A stretch of 64,000 bases of DNA from Pseudescherichia sp032055545 (GCA_032055545.1 DAMBQR010000015.1:3983-67982); one strand, 5' to 3'; positions 44,225-53,984 are shown, numbered from the stretch's first letter. The notes: generated from the letters alone by a model not told the origin. Translations and numbers: made by a program.

Positions 44225-45498
44225 TTTTCCTCCCGGACGCGTTTCAGCACCGACTCCACCATCTCCATGCCGTGCTGCCGCTCATGGGCCACGGCATCGC
44301 TGAGGCGCTGACCCAGGGCCGGAAGCTGGCCAAGGGTATCAGCCACCATCGCCTCCAGCGAGCCGTCCAGCAGGTGACGAATATCGATGGCCATCTCCGG
44401 CATGCCCAGCTGCTGCATAATGCCCGCTGACTTGTGTTCGTAGTTGATAGCGATCGCCGGGGTGCCAAAATTCATCGAGATAATGGCCGAGTGCAGGCGG
44501 GTCCCCACCGTCAGATCGCAGGCGGCAAAGATTTTGCCCATCTCAAGGTCGTTAAGTTCATCCATCACCACGTGATAGCGCGAGGGATCGCTGACATGCT
44601 CGCGCAGGTTGAGCGCCACCATGCGATCGTCCTTGTTATAGCTGTCGATGCCGGTACAGGTGGAGAGGGCCAGCACCTGGTAGCCCGCATCAATAATGCG
44701 GTTGACCACCCCGGCAAAGGCCTGCTCATAGGCTTTTTGCGTGGTGCCGAGCCGCTTATCGAAGGGGGCCAGCTCGCGCAGGGTAATGGCGACCGTCTTC
44801 TCTTTTGCCGCCACGCTGAGCCAGTGGGCCACCGCATAGTTCGGCACGAACGCCTCGTCGTGATCCACCAGCCAGGCGGTATCCACCCCCTGCTCGACTT
44901 TCGCAGTGGTGATCTGGCTGCGCTCCATCAGTTCGAGGCTGACGCGCTCACGCAGGATCAGCGCGTCGCAGTGGCCGAAGACGTAGTTCGCCAGCTGGTT
45001 GAACTGCGCGTCCTGGAACGGGCCGACGCTGTGGCCGATCATATAGAGCGGCTTTTTGGCCATAAAGGTGCAGAGGGCATGCTCGAACTGCGGCACGCCG
45101 TAGAGATCGACAAAGAACGAGCCGCCGACCTGGATAATGGCGTCGTAGCCCGCCAGCAGGCGGACAAAGTCGGTGAAGCCCTGGGCGATGGCGATGTTGC
45201 GCAGCTTGCCGCTGTCGGTGACCCGGGAGAGCAGTACCTGATGCTGGTAGCGGCGGCGCAGCACCTTTTTGACTCGCCCCATCACGCCAGCGGCGTTGTT
45301 ATGCTGCTTCATCTGGCTATAGAGCGGATCGCCCATCACCGGACGGTTCAGCAGCCAGGAGGAGCTGACCGGATAGCGGCTCATCACGTCCACCTCGGCG
45401 TCTGGCTCCAGTACGGCGATTGCGTCCAGCAGCCCGCGCAGGATGGCGCTGTCGCCACGGTTCCCGCAGGTATGGTTGCCCAGAATTAATAGTTTCAT
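44221..45498 (-). CDS. wcaK: Colanic acid pyruvyltransferase WcaK
   Basis: A 425-residue polysaccharide pyruvyltransferase-family protein (E. coli: 426), starting MKLLILGNHTCGNRGDSAIL. The N-terminal GNRGDSA and C-terminal TVGTRLHSAIISMNFGTPAI are family signatures. It is thought to add the pyruvate ketal to the terminal galactose from phosphoenolpyruvate. Confidence 0.95.
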   Translation of the reverse strand: MKLLILGNHTCGNRGDSAILRGLLDAIAVLEPDAEVDVMSRYPVSSSWLLNRPVMGDPLYSQMKQHNNAAGVMGRVKKVLRRRYQHQVLLSRVTDSGKLRNIAIAQGFTDFVRLLAGYDAIIQVGGSFFVDLYGVPQFEHALCTFMAKKPLYMIGHSVGPFQDAQFNQLANYVFGHCDALILRERVSLELMERSQITTAKVEQGVDTAWLVDHDEAFVPNYAVAHWLSVAAKEKTVAITLRELAPFDKRLGTTQKAYEQAFAGVVNRIIDAGYQVLALSTCTGIDSYNKDDRMVALNLREHVSDPSRYHVVMDELNDLEMGKIFAACDLTVGTRLHSAIISMNFGTPAIAINYEHKSAGIMQQLGMPEMAIDIRHLLDGSLEAMVADTLGQLPALGQRLSDAVAHERQHGMEMVESVLKRVREEK

Positions 45499-45523
45499 AG
45501 TGACCTCAATAAACGAAATTGGT

Positions 45524-47002
45524 TTAACCTGCCCGCAGGAGCGTTCTTAATTTTTCATTGCGGCACAGCTGGCGTTTGATCTCCACCACCAGCGCGTTAC
45601 GCGACAGCGCGAGGGTGACCGCAAACGTCAGCGCGCCCGCGGCAATCTGGACGATTAGCAGGGTCACCAGCGGCAGATGGCCGCTCAGCGCCAGCCCCAG
45701 TCCGTAGCTCACCGCCAGCATCGGCAGCGACAGGTAGAACGGCAGCCAGAGGCTAAGCACGTACTGACGGTAGCTCGGGCCGAGCACCGGCCTGATCATC
45801 ACGAAATAGCTGAGAACGGTATTGATAATCTGTACCAGCAGGAAGCCAAGGGTGACCCCCAGCGCCCCCGCCAGCTGGCCGCCGACGATGATGGCGGGCA
45901 CAAAGAGCGCGGTTTTGAACAGATTAAACTTAAAGCTGATATCGACCCGCGCCTTGGCCATCAGCAGGGAGCCAATCGGGTTCCCTACGGCGCGCAGCAG
46001 GCCGACGATGCACAGCAGCTGCAGGATGGGGATAATGCCGCGCCACTTCTCGCCAAACACCAGCGGCACCATGTTATTGGCGACCACCATCAGGCCCAGC
46101 AGTACCGGGAAGTTGATGATCCCTACCGCCGACAGCAGCTTGTAAAAATTCAGCCGCAGCTTAGCCGTATCGTCCTGAATTTTGGCGAAGGCCGGGAACA
46201 GCACGCGGGTGATGATAGGGTTAAGCTTCATCGGCGGGACCACCGCCACGTTGTAGGCGAGGTTATAGCCTCCGGCCACGCTGGCCCCGAGGATGCGCGC
46301 CAGCACCAGCGTGGAGAGGTTGGTGTTGACGTAGTTGATGACGCTGTCCGCCGTAAGCCACGCCCCGAAACGCAGATTGGCGTTGACCGAGGCAAGAGAG
46401 AAGTGCAGGCCCGGACGGTAGATTTTACGGCCGAAGAAGCCAAACAGCAGCGTGCGCACGGCGGTGTTGACCAGATAACCGACGATGGCAGTCATCGCCA
46501 GCGGCCAGAACCACGCGCCAATCACCGTCACGCTGAATCCCGCGACTACAGAGAGCGTTTCGATTGCGCCAATTTTGCCGAACTCTAACTCTTTTTGCAT
46601 CAGAGCGCGGAACTGCTGGCCGTGGGGGATCACCACAAAGGCCAGCGACAACGTCTTGATCAGCGGGGCGATGTCCGGGTTGTGCAGTACCCGGGCCAGG
46701 GTATCGCTCAGGAAAAACATCGCTACGCAGACCAGCAGCCCCAGCCCGACGTTGAGCCAGTAGAGGGTAGTCAGCTCCAGCTGGCTGATCTCTTTGCGCT
46801 GGATGATCGAGTTGGCAATGCCGAAATCGGACAGCGTATCGGCGAGGGCGATAATGGTCAGCGCCACGGTCAGCAGGCCAAACTGATGGCTGTCGATAAT
46901 GCGCGCCAGCCAGGTCATCTGCACCAGCCCGAGGCCAATGATGGTGACGGTGGCCATCGCCGACCACTTGGCCCCGCTCAGGGTTTTCTCTCTCAGGCTC
47001 AC
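45524..47002 (-). CDS. wzxC: Colanic acid flippase WzxC
   Basis: A 492-residue MOP-superfamily exporter, the E. coli length, with about twelve to fourteen membrane segments. It starts MSLREKTLSGAKWSAMATVT and has the LADTLSDFGIANSIIQRKEI stretch typical of WzxC/TuaB proteins. It transports the lipid-linked colanic acid unit across the inner membrane. Confidence 0.96.
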   Translation of the reverse strand: MSLREKTLSGAKWSAMATVTIIGLGLVQMTWLARIIDSHQFGLLTVALTIIALADTLSDFGIANSIIQRKEISQLELTTLYWLNVGLGLLVCVAMFFLSDTLARVLHNPDIAPLIKTLSLAFVVIPHGQQFRALMQKELEFGKIGAIETLSVVAGFSVTVIGAWFWPLAMTAIVGYLVNTAVRTLLFGFFGRKIYRPGLHFSLASVNANLRFGAWLTADSVINYVNTNLSTLVLARILGASVAGGYNLAYNVAVVPPMKLNPIITRVLFPAFAKIQDDTAKLRLNFYKLLSAVGIINFPVLLGLMVVANNMVPLVFGEKWRGIIPILQLLCIVGLLRAVGNPIGSLLMAKARVDISFKFNLFKTALFVPAIIVGGQLAGALGVTLGFLLVQIINTVLSYFVMIRPVLGPSYRQYVLSLWLPFYLSLPMLAVSYGLGLALSGHLPLVTLLIVQIAAGALTFAVTLALSRNALVVEIKRQLCRNEKLRTLLRAG

Positions 47003-47013
47003 AGTGTACTCAC

Positions 47014-48408
47014 TCAGTAGGCCGCTTTGTTAACAAAGCCTTTGAAAATGGTCAGGAAAACGATCTTGATATCGAACCAGAGGCTCCATTCACGAATGTA
47101 CTCAAGGTCGAACTCGATCCGTTTTTCCATCTTCTCCAGGGTGTCAGTCTCCCCGCGCCAGCCGTTGATCTGCGCCCAGCCGGTAATGCCTGGCTTAACC
47201 TTATGGCGCAGCATGTAGCCCTGGATCAGGGTCCGATACTGCTCGTTATGGGCGACGGCGTGCGGGCGCGGACCCACAATCGACATGCCACCGGTCAGGA
47301 CGTTAATAAACTGCGGCAGCTCGTCGAGAGAGGTACGGCGCAGGAAGTTGCCGACGCGGGTGACGCGGGGATCGTTCTGCGTCGCCTGGGTGACCACGCT
47401 GTCGTTCTCCATCACCTTCATGGAGCGGAACTTCCACACCATGATCGGCTTACCGTCCATGCCGTAGCGGGTCTGGCGGAAGATCACCGGACCTGGCGAG
47501 GTGAGCTTCACGGCGGCGGCGATGCTCAGCAGCACCGGGGAGATCATCAGCAGGATCAGCGACGACAGCACAATGTCCTCGACGCGCTTCAGCACGCGGT
47601 TCAGGCCAGAGAGCGGCGTATCGTACAGCGGCACCACTGGAATGCCGTTCATCTCCTCAATACGCGAGTGCAGGATGTTGAAGGTAAAGACGTCCGGGAT
47701 GAGGATCACCGAGCAGGTGGTATCCGCCAGCTCGTTCACCAGCCTTTTAATGCTGGCGGCGTCGTTCATCGACATGGCGATATAGACGTTATGAATTTTC
47801 GCTGCCTTGGCATCTTCGATCAGCTGCTCGATAGTGCCAGCCCAGTCCGCCGAGACGCCTTCGGGACTCACGTCGTGATAGACGCCTACCACCTCGAAGC
47901 CCAGCCACGGCTCGTTACGGAAGCTCTCCAGCAGCATCTGGCCCACCGGCAGATCGCCTGCAATGGCGACTCGCCGGGTATTATACCCGCGATTGCGCAG
48001 CCAGCCTGCACCGAAGCGGATCAGCGAGCGGCAGACCACCAGGCCAATGCTGCTCAGCACGTACCAGGCGAAAAACAGCGAGAAGTCATCATTAAAATCA
48101 GAGTTGAACGCCATCAGCCCGGCGCTGAAGATCAGGCTCAGGGTCCAGTTTTGCAGCAGCAGCACCAGCTCGGTAGAAATTTTCACCCCGCGCCACGAGC
48201 GGTAGAAGTCGGTCATACCGCCAATCATCTGGAAAACCACCAGCGCCATCAGCGCCATCAGCAGATGCAGATAGAAAAAGGGTAAGGCATATGCCTTACA
48301 GACCACCCAAAGCCCGCCAAACAGGATGGTGATGTCCGAAAATCGCTGCACCATAGAGATTAACGATGCATTCGTTTTGGCTCGCTCGCGCTTTTTTAAG
48401 TTTGTCAT
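47014..48408 (-). CDS. wcaJ: Undecaprenyl-phosphate glucose phosphotransferase WcaJ
   Basis: A 464-residue initiating enzyme that puts glucose 1-phosphate on undecaprenyl phosphate, the first step of the colanic acid unit. N-terminal membrane segments are followed by a CoA-binding-like domain and, from about 275, the bacterial sugar transferase domain: a membrane-inserted helix (VLSSLILLMISPVLLSIAA), PGPVIFRQTRYGMDGKP, and VGPRPHAVAHNEQYR. It is the same length as E. coli WcaJ. Confidence 0.96.
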   Translation of the reverse strand: MTNLKKRERAKTNASLISMVQRFSDITILFGGLWVVCKAYALPFFYLHLLMALMALVVFQMIGGMTDFYRSWRGVKISTELVLLLQNWTLSLIFSAGLMAFNSDFNDDFSLFFAWYVLSSIGLVVCRSLIRFGAGWLRNRGYNTRRVAIAGDLPVGQMLLESFRNEPWLGFEVVGVYHDVSPEGVSADWAGTIEQLIEDAKAAKIHNVYIAMSMNDAASIKRLVNELADTTCSVILIPDVFTFNILHSRIEEMNGIPVVPLYDTPLSGLNRVLKRVEDIVLSSLILLMISPVLLSIAAAVKLTSPGPVIFRQTRYGMDGKPIMVWKFRSMKVMENDSVVTQATQNDPRVTRVGNFLRRTSLDELPQFINVLTGGMSIVGPRPHAVAHNEQYRTLIQGYMLRHKVKPGITGWAQINGWRGETDTLEKMEKRIEFDLEYIREWSLWFDIKIVFLTIFKGFVNKAAY

Positions 48409-48429
48409 CGTTGTTCCTGTTCATTAATG

Positions 48430-48449
48430 CCCTCTCCGAAGAGAGGGCT
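48430..48449 (-). other. Intercistronic UUCG-tetraloop hairpin between cpsG and wcaJ
   Basis: On the minus strand GCCCTCTC-TTCG-GAGAGGGC: an eight-base-pair perfect stem capped by C(UUCG)G, one of the most stable RNA hairpins. There is no T-run, so it is unlikely to be a simple terminator. It lies nine bases past the cpsG stop and about 20 before the wcaJ start. It could protect the upstream message from 3' exonucleases or modulate wcaJ. Confidence 0.75.
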
Positions 48450-48457
48450 CGCAACGG

Positions 48458-49828
48458 CTACCTGTCGAGCAGCGCCAGAATTTCCCGCGTCTTCGCCTCC
48501 ATCAGCGAGGGGTCGCCGCATGACTCGACGTTGAGGCGCACCACCGGCTCGGTGTTGGAGGAGCGCAGGTTAAAGCGCCACGTCGGGAAGGCAACGCTAA
48601 GGCCGTCGGTCCGGTCAACCTCCTGCGCTCCGCTGGCAAAATGCTGCTCCACGCGGGCGATCGCCTGCGCCGGTTCGCTGAGGGTACGGTTGATCTCCCC
48701 GCTGGCCGGAAACGCCGCCATGCGATCGCGCACCAGCGCCGACAGCGGCTGGCCGGAGAGGCATAGCAGCTCGGTGACCAGTAGCCAGGGGATCATGCCG
48801 CTGTCGCAGTAGGCGAAGTCACGGAAGTAGTGGTGGGCGCTCATCTCTCCGCCGTAGATCGCATCCTCGGCGCGCATCCGCTCTTTAATAAAGGCGTGGC
48901 CAGTTTTCGACATTACCGGCGTGCCACCGGCCTGGGTCACCACGTCCACCGTGTTCCAGGAGAGACGTGGATCGTGGATGATCTTCGCCCCAGGGTGCTT
49001 CTCCAGGAACGCCTGGGCCAGCAGGCCAACAATGTAGTAGCCCTCAATAAACTGGCCGTCGCCGTCGAACAGGAAGCAGCGGTCAAAGTCGCCGTCAAAG
49101 GCGATGCCCATATCGGCCCGGTGCGCAATGACCGCGTCGCGGGTGCTGTCCCGGCACTCCGGCAGCAGCGGGTTGGGAATACCGTTCGGGAAGCTGCCGT
49201 CGGGAGTGTTGTGCACTTTGATAAAGGTCACCGGCACCTTCAGCGCCTGGAAACGCGCCTCGATGGCATCGATCACCGGCCCCGCCGCACCGTTGCCGGA
49301 GTTGATCACCAGCGTCAACGGCTTGAGATTCGCCACGTCGATATAGCCCAGCAGGTGATCGATATAGACCTCGCGCAGGTCGATCTGCTTATAGCTGCCG
49401 CGCTTCGCCGGGTTCACCGGCGGGAAGTCGTTGGTCTCTGCCAGACGCTGGACGTCGCGCAGGCCGGTATCGCCGCTGATGGGACGCGCGCCCTTGCGCA
49501 CCAGCTTCATGCCGTTGTAGTCCATCGGGTTGTGGCTGGCGGTGACTTCAATCCCGCCGTCAATCCCGAGATGGAAGGTGGCGAAGTAGATCTCCTCTGT
49601 GCCGCACAGGCCGAGGTCGAGCACGTCCACCCCGGCGTCCTGCAGCCCCTTCGCCAGGGCCAGCTTCAGCGCCTCGCTGGTCAGGCGCACGTCGCCCCCC
49701 AGCACAATGGTCTGCGGCTTGAGGTATTCGCCATAGGCACGGCCAATGCGCCAGGCGATCTCTTCATTGAGCTCCGTGCCCAGCCTGCCGCGAATATCAT
49801 AGGCTTTAAAACAGGTTAATTTTTCCAT
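48458..49828 (-). CDS. cpsG: Phosphomannomutase CpsG (ManB)
   Basis: A 456-residue phosphohexomutase turning mannose 6-phosphate into mannose 1-phosphate for GDP-mannose. The phosphoserine loop is VTASHNPMDYNGMK, the metal site FDGDFDRCFLF, and the sugar-binding loop GGEMSAHHYFRDF. The ATG at 49828 gives the E. coli length. It is separated from cpsB by 53 bases holding a REP. Confidence 0.96.
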   Translation of the reverse strand: MEKLTCFKAYDIRGRLGTELNEEIAWRIGRAYGEYLKPQTIVLGGDVRLTSEALKLALAKGLQDAGVDVLDLGLCGTEEIYFATFHLGIDGGIEVTASHNPMDYNGMKLVRKGARPISGDTGLRDVQRLAETNDFPPVNPAKRGSYKQIDLREVYIDHLLGYIDVANLKPLTLVINSGNGAAGPVIDAIEARFQALKVPVTFIKVHNTPDGSFPNGIPNPLLPECRDSTRDAVIAHRADMGIAFDGDFDRCFLFDGDGQFIEGYYIVGLLAQAFLEKHPGAKIIHDPRLSWNTVDVVTQAGGTPVMSKTGHAFIKERMRAEDAIYGGEMSAHHYFRDFAYCDSGMIPWLLVTELLCLSGQPLSALVRDRMAAFPASGEINRTLSEPAQAIARVEQHFASGAQEVDRTDGLSVAFPTWRFNLRSSNTEPVVRLNVESCGDPSLMEAKTREILALLDR

Positions 49829-49842
49829 AATGGCCTCCATAG

Positions 49843-49867
49843 GCCCGGTAAGCGCACGCTGCCGGGC
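49843..49867. repeat. REP-like palindrome between cpsB and cpsG
   Basis: GCCCGGTAAGCG, one base, then CACGCTGCCGGGC-like arms form an imperfect GC-rich palindrome matching one REP type of enterobacteria (GCCxGGTAAGCG...GCTGCCxGGC). It sits in the widest gap of this part of the operon and may set relative mRNA levels of cpsB and cpsG. Confidence 0.7.
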
Positions 49868-49881
49868 AGAGTTAATGCGTA

Positions 49882-51318
49882 CTAAACTCGCCCGTAGCGG
49901 TCTTCGAAGCGCACCACGTCGTCCTCTTCGAGATAGCCGCCGGAGCGCACCTCAATCAGATCCAGCGGGATCTTGCCGGGGTTCTCCAGGCAGTGGGTCG
50001 CACCCAGCGGGATGTAGACCGACTCGTTCTCACCGATCAGGCGGATCTCATCATTGATGGTCACCTTCGCCGTGCCCGCCACCACGATCCAGTGCTCGGC
50101 CCGGTGGTGGTGCATCTGTAACGACAGCCCCTCTCCCGGCTTAACGGTGATGCGTTTCACCTGGTAGCGATCGCCGGAGTCGATGGAGTCATATTTGCCC
50201 CACGGGCGGTACACCTCCCGGTGAATGTGGTGCTCATGGCGGCCGTCGGCCTTAATCTGCTCAACCACCTTTTTGACGTCCTGTACCGCGTTGCGGTCGG
50301 CGATCAGCACTGCGTCTTTGGTCTGAACGACCACCAGGTCCTTGACCCCGACGGTGGTCACCAGCCCGGATTCGGCGTAGACGTAGCTATTTTCGGTTTT
50401 GTGGCTGATGACGTCGCCGTGATGAACGTTTCCCTCCGGCGTATGGGGGCTGATCTCCCACAGGGAGGACCAGGAGCCAACATCGCTCCAGCCCGCATCC
50501 ATCGGGACCACCACTGCGTCAGCGGTCTTCTCCATCACCGCGTAGTCCACCGACTCCTCGGGACAGGCCAAAAATGCCTCTTCATCGACGCGGATAAAGT
50601 CGAGATCCGGATCGAGGGTGCGCATGGCGTTTTCACAGGCTTCGAGAATGTCCGGGCGGAAGCGCTTTAACTCGTCGAGATAGCGCCCGGCGCGGAACAG
50701 GAACATGCCGCTGTTCCAGTAGTATTCGCCGCTGGCAACGTAGGCCTGCGCCGTTTCAAGATTGGGTTTTTCGACAAACTGCGCCACTTCGAAGGCCACG
50801 GCATCGATCCCGCCCTGGCTCACCTCGCCACGGCGGATATAGCCGTAACCAGTCTCCGGCAGATCCGGCACGATGCCGAAGGTCACCAGCTTGCCGCTTT
50901 CGGCATAGGGCATCGCCGCCCGCACCGCCTCGCGGAACGCCTCTTCCTGCTGGATCACATGGTCAGCAGCGAGCACCAGCAGAAGCGGATCCGCCTCCGG
51001 GCTGTTACGCGTCGCCGCCAGCGCTGCGAGGGCGATGGCAGGTGCGGTATTGCGGCCCGCTGGTTCGAGAATGATGTTTTCGGTCAGCTTGTTGAGCTGA
51101 CGCAGCTGCTCGGCAACGATAAAGCGGTGCTCTTCGTTGCAGATAACTACCGGGCTTTCACACTCGACGCCGTTCAGGCGGTTGATCGTCGCCTGTAACA
51201 TCGTCAGCTCGCCCTTCAGGCAGAGAAACTGTTTGGGGTAGAGCACGCGGGAGAGCGGCCACAGGCGGCTACCCGAGCCGCCAGCCATGACTACCGGAAA
51301 AAGGGTGGTTTGATTCAT
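49882..51318 (-). CDS. cpsB: Mannose-1-phosphate guanylyltransferase CpsB (ManC)
   Basis: A 478-residue enzyme making GDP-mannose from mannose 1-phosphate and GTP. The nucleotidyltransferase start FPVVMAGGSGSRLWPLSR and YPKQFLCL are the family's motif. The C-terminal cupin segment, with GEGLSLQMHHHRAEHWIVV, is the phosphomannose isomerase-like domain. It directly precedes cpsG in transcription. Confidence 0.97.
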   Translation of the reverse strand: MNQTTLFPVVMAGGSGSRLWPLSRVLYPKQFLCLKGELTMLQATINRLNGVECESPVVICNEEHRFIVAEQLRQLNKLTENIILEPAGRNTAPAIALAALAATRNSPEADPLLLVLAADHVIQQEEAFREAVRAAMPYAESGKLVTFGIVPDLPETGYGYIRRGEVSQGGIDAVAFEVAQFVEKPNLETAQAYVASGEYYWNSGMFLFRAGRYLDELKRFRPDILEACENAMRTLDPDLDFIRVDEEAFLACPEESVDYAVMEKTADAVVVPMDAGWSDVGSWSSLWEISPHTPEGNVHHGDVISHKTENSYVYAESGLVTTVGVKDLVVVQTKDAVLIADRNAVQDVKKVVEQIKADGRHEHHIHREVYRPWGKYDSIDSGDRYQVKRITVKPGEGLSLQMHHHRAEHWIVVAGTAKVTINDEIRLIGENESVYIPLGATHCLENPGKIPLDLIEVRSGGYLEEDDVVRFEDRYGRV

Positions 51319-51320
51319 GA

Positions 51321-52544
51321 TTATCCCTGGATATCGGCAATAAATTGGCTTAACACGCTCTCTTTCTCGAGCGTGCGTTCGGCATATTCACGTGCCACCG
51401 TGTTGTTTTTTGGCAGGGCGAGCGCCTGCGCGATCCCGCTCACCAGCGCGTCTACCGACTCCGGCTCGACGCAGACGGCAATGCCCGGAAAGGCGGTGCA
51501 GAGCTGGCCCAGCTCGGTATCCGCTTCGGCAGTAATCACCGCGTTACCGCCCACCGCCAGAATGTTCGTCAGCTTGGAGGGCAGCACCGCGTCCGCCGCG
51601 CCGCGCTTCTGGATCACCAGATGGCAGTCGCCCATTTTCAAGAGCGGCGGCAGCGCCTCGTAGGGCTGCAGCGGGAAGAATTTGACGTTGTCCAGCCCGC
51701 GTTCGCGGACCTGTTTTTCCAGCCGCGCCTTGCCGCCGCCCTGGCCAACAATCACAAACAGCCACGGCTCGGCGCGCAGTCGCTCTGCGGCCTCAATTAC
51801 GCTCTCCAGGCCCTGCTTCTCGCCAATGTTGCCGGAGTAGAGAATAATTTTTTTATCGTCCGGCAGGCCAAGAGAGGTGCGCAGCTGGGCCACCTCGCTC
51901 TCGCTGACGTCGCGAAAGCGCGCCACTTCCGACCAGTTGGGGAAGAAGATGACCCGCTCTTCCGCAACGCCCTTCTCCCGGGCTTTGTTCATCATTGAGC
52001 GGGAGATAGTGGAGACGTTATCCACCCCAAGCAGGCCACTGCGCTCAAAGGTGCTGGCCAGCTTCGCCACTTTACCGCCCTTGCCTTTGCCCGCCATTCC
52101 CAGGCCGAGCATGGCGTCCACCTCGTAGTCCTGAATATGCAACAGCGTGCGCGCCCCGGAGAGCTTCGCCAGCAGGCGCATCCCCGGCGTACAGAACAGC
52201 GTCGGCACGACGCCAATGATGCGATCCGGCTTCCAGCGGCGCTGGGCCAGCAGCGGAAAGAAACTGCTTAGCGCAAAGCTGCCGAGGTGCACCAGACGCT
52301 TGAGAGTCGAAGGCTGCTTCGGCACATAGAGAGGGCAGCGCCAGACGGTAGCCGCCCCCTCTTCCCGGCGATAGCGCCAGGATGAGTAGCGTTCGCCTAC
52401 CTTCCACTCCGGATAGTAGGGCGGCGCGGTGATAACCCGCACGTCATGGCCCTGGCGGGCCATCCACTCCACCATCTCGCCGGTGTACTTGCCGATGCCG
52501 GTAAGCTCCGGCGAGTAGTTGATGCCGTACACGAGGATTTTCAT
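51321..52544 (-). CDS. wcaI: Colanic acid fucosyltransferase WcaI
   Basis: A 407-residue GT4 enzyme, identical in length to E. coli WcaI, starting MKILVYGINYSPELTGIGKY. The donor domain has IILYSGNIGEKQGLESVIEA. It is reported to add the first fucose to the undecaprenyl-linked glucose laid down by WcaJ. Its start overlaps the gmm stop by four bases. Confidence 0.95.
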   Translation of the reverse strand: MKILVYGINYSPELTGIGKYTGEMVEWMARQGHDVRVITAPPYYPEWKVGERYSSWRYRREEGAATVWRCPLYVPKQPSTLKRLVHLGSFALSSFFPLLAQRRWKPDRIIGVVPTLFCTPGMRLLAKLSGARTLLHIQDYEVDAMLGLGMAGKGKGGKVAKLASTFERSGLLGVDNVSTISRSMMNKAREKGVAEERVIFFPNWSEVARFRDVSESEVAQLRTSLGLPDDKKIILYSGNIGEKQGLESVIEAAERLRAEPWLFVIVGQGGGKARLEKQVRERGLDNVKFFPLQPYEALPPLLKMGDCHLVIQKRGAADAVLPSKLTNILAVGGNAVITAEADTELGQLCTAFPGIAVCVEPESVDALVSGIAQALALPKNNTVAREYAERTLEKESVLSQFIADIQG

Positions 52545-53014
52545 ATGCCAACCGCCTGATGGCTGGCCATAAAGTACGCCCGGCTGTTGTCGTGCACGTT
52601 CTCTTCTGCGATCAGCGCCTCTGGCGTCAGCCAGCGGTACTCCTCGTGCTGTGCATCCGGCAGGGCCAGATCCGCCTGGTTGACCTTCAGGCGGAAGCCG
52701 AGCACGACGTAGTGGGTGCTGAAGTCAGTCCCGGAGAAGCTGTCGTCATAGAAGTGCTGCCAGACGCCGTAAAACTCCCCCGCCGCCAGCGGCAGGCGGA
52801 GTCCAAGCTCGCCCAGCGTCAGGCGTTCAAACGCCTCCGCCAGCGGCTCATCCTTCTGCACGCGCCCGCCGGGCACAAACCAGAAGCCCTGCGCCGGGCG
52901 ATTGGTCCGCTTGCCCAGCAGAAACTTGCCATCCGCGTTCTCGACGATCAGATCGATGGAGATCAGCGGCGTAGAGCGCACCACGGTGGCAAAATCTTCC
53001 TGACTTAAAAACAT
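52541..53014 (-). CDS. gmm: GDP-mannose mannosyl hydrolase
   Basis: A 157-residue Nudix protein (WcaH; E. coli about 159). The Nudix box is the variant WFVPGGRVQKDEPLAEAFER, lacking the usual REUXEE glutamates. That is the Gmm hallmark, since this enzyme breaks the glycosidic and not the pyrophosphate bond of GDP-mannose and GDP-glucose. It probably tunes GDP-sugar pools. It begins two bases after fcl. Confidence 0.95.
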   Translation of the reverse strand: MFLSQEDFATVVRSTPLISIDLIVENADGKFLLGKRTNRPAQGFWFVPGGRVQKDEPLAEAFERLTLGELGLRLPLAAGEFYGVWQHFYDDSFSGTDFSTHYVVLGFRLKVNQADLALPDAQHEEYRWLTPEALIAEENVHDNSRAYFMASHQAVGI

Positions 53015-53016
53015 GC

Positions 53017-53982
53017 CTACCCCCGGAACCGGTGCTGGTTTTCAAGGAACCACTGGTAGGTGCTGGCCAGCCCCTGCTCCAGCGAGATCTCATGACGCCA
53101 GCCCAACGCGTGCAGACGCGACACGTCCAGCAGCTTGCGCGGCGTACCGTCAGGTTTCGAGGCGTCAAAGACCACCCGGCCCTTAAAGCCCGTCACCTGG
53201 GCAAGGGTCTGCGCCAGCTCGCGGATGGTGCAGTCAACGCCGGTCCCGACGTTGATATGCGACAGCATCGGCTCGGTGTTCGCCAGCCACACCTCACGAT
53301 CCAGCTCCATCACGTGGATGCTGGCCGCCGCCATATCATCGACGTGAAGAAACTCGCGCATCGGCGTGCCGCTGCCCCACACCACCACGTCGGTGGCGTT
53401 CTGCCCGGCCGCCTCGTGAAAGCGCCGCAGCAGCGCCGGGATCACGTGGGAGTTGCTCGGGTGGAAGTTGTCGTGCGGACCATACAGGTTGGTCGGCATC
53501 ACCGAGCGATAGTCGCGGCCATGCTGACGGTTGTAGGATTCGCACAGCTTGATGCCGGCAATTTTGGCGATGGCATACGGCTCGTTAGTGGCCTCCAAAG
53601 TACCCTGCAGCAGCTCGCTCTCGGCGATCGGCTGGGTCGCCAGCTTTGGATAGATACATGAGGAGCCGAGGAACAGCAGCTTGTTCACGCCGTGCGTATG
53701 CGCAGCGTGAATGATATTGCTCTCGATCATCATGTTTTCGTAGATGAAGTCAGCCGGATACGTATTGTTCGCCACAATACCGCCCACCTTTGCCGCCGCC
53801 AGGTAGACCTGGTCGATCCGCTGGTCGGCGAAGAAGGCGCTAACGGCGGCCGCATCCAGCAGGTTCAGCTCATCACGGGTGCGCAGGATCAGCTCGACGT
53901 TGCCGCGCTGCTCCAGCTGGAGCACGATAGCTGACCCCACCATGCCGCGATGGCCAGCCACAAAGATACGTTGTTTACTCAT
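53017..53982 (-). CDS. fcl: GDP-L-fucose synthase
   Basis: A 321-residue bifunctional epimerase-reductase (WcaG) that finishes GDP-L-fucose. It has the NADP-binding VAGHRGMVGSAIV, the catalytic Ser/Cys stretch LFLGSSCIYPKLA, and YxxxK in EPYAIAKIAGIKL. It follows gmd by two bases, so the two GDP-fucose enzymes are made together. Confidence 0.97.
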   Translation of the reverse strand: MSKQRIFVAGHRGMVGSAIVLQLEQRGNVELILRTRDELNLLDAAAVSAFFADQRIDQVYLAAAKVGGIVANNTYPADFIYENMMIESNIIHAAHTHGVNKLLFLGSSCIYPKLATQPIAESELLQGTLEATNEPYAIAKIAGIKLCESYNRQHGRDYRSVMPTNLYGPHDNFHPSNSHVIPALLRRFHEAAGQNATDVVVWGSGTPMREFLHVDDMAAASIHVMELDREVWLANTEPMLSHINVGTGVDCTIRELAQTLAQVTGFKGRVVFDASKPDGTPRKLLDVSRLHALGWRHEISLEQGLASTYQWFLENQHRFRG

Positions 53983-53984
53983 GC

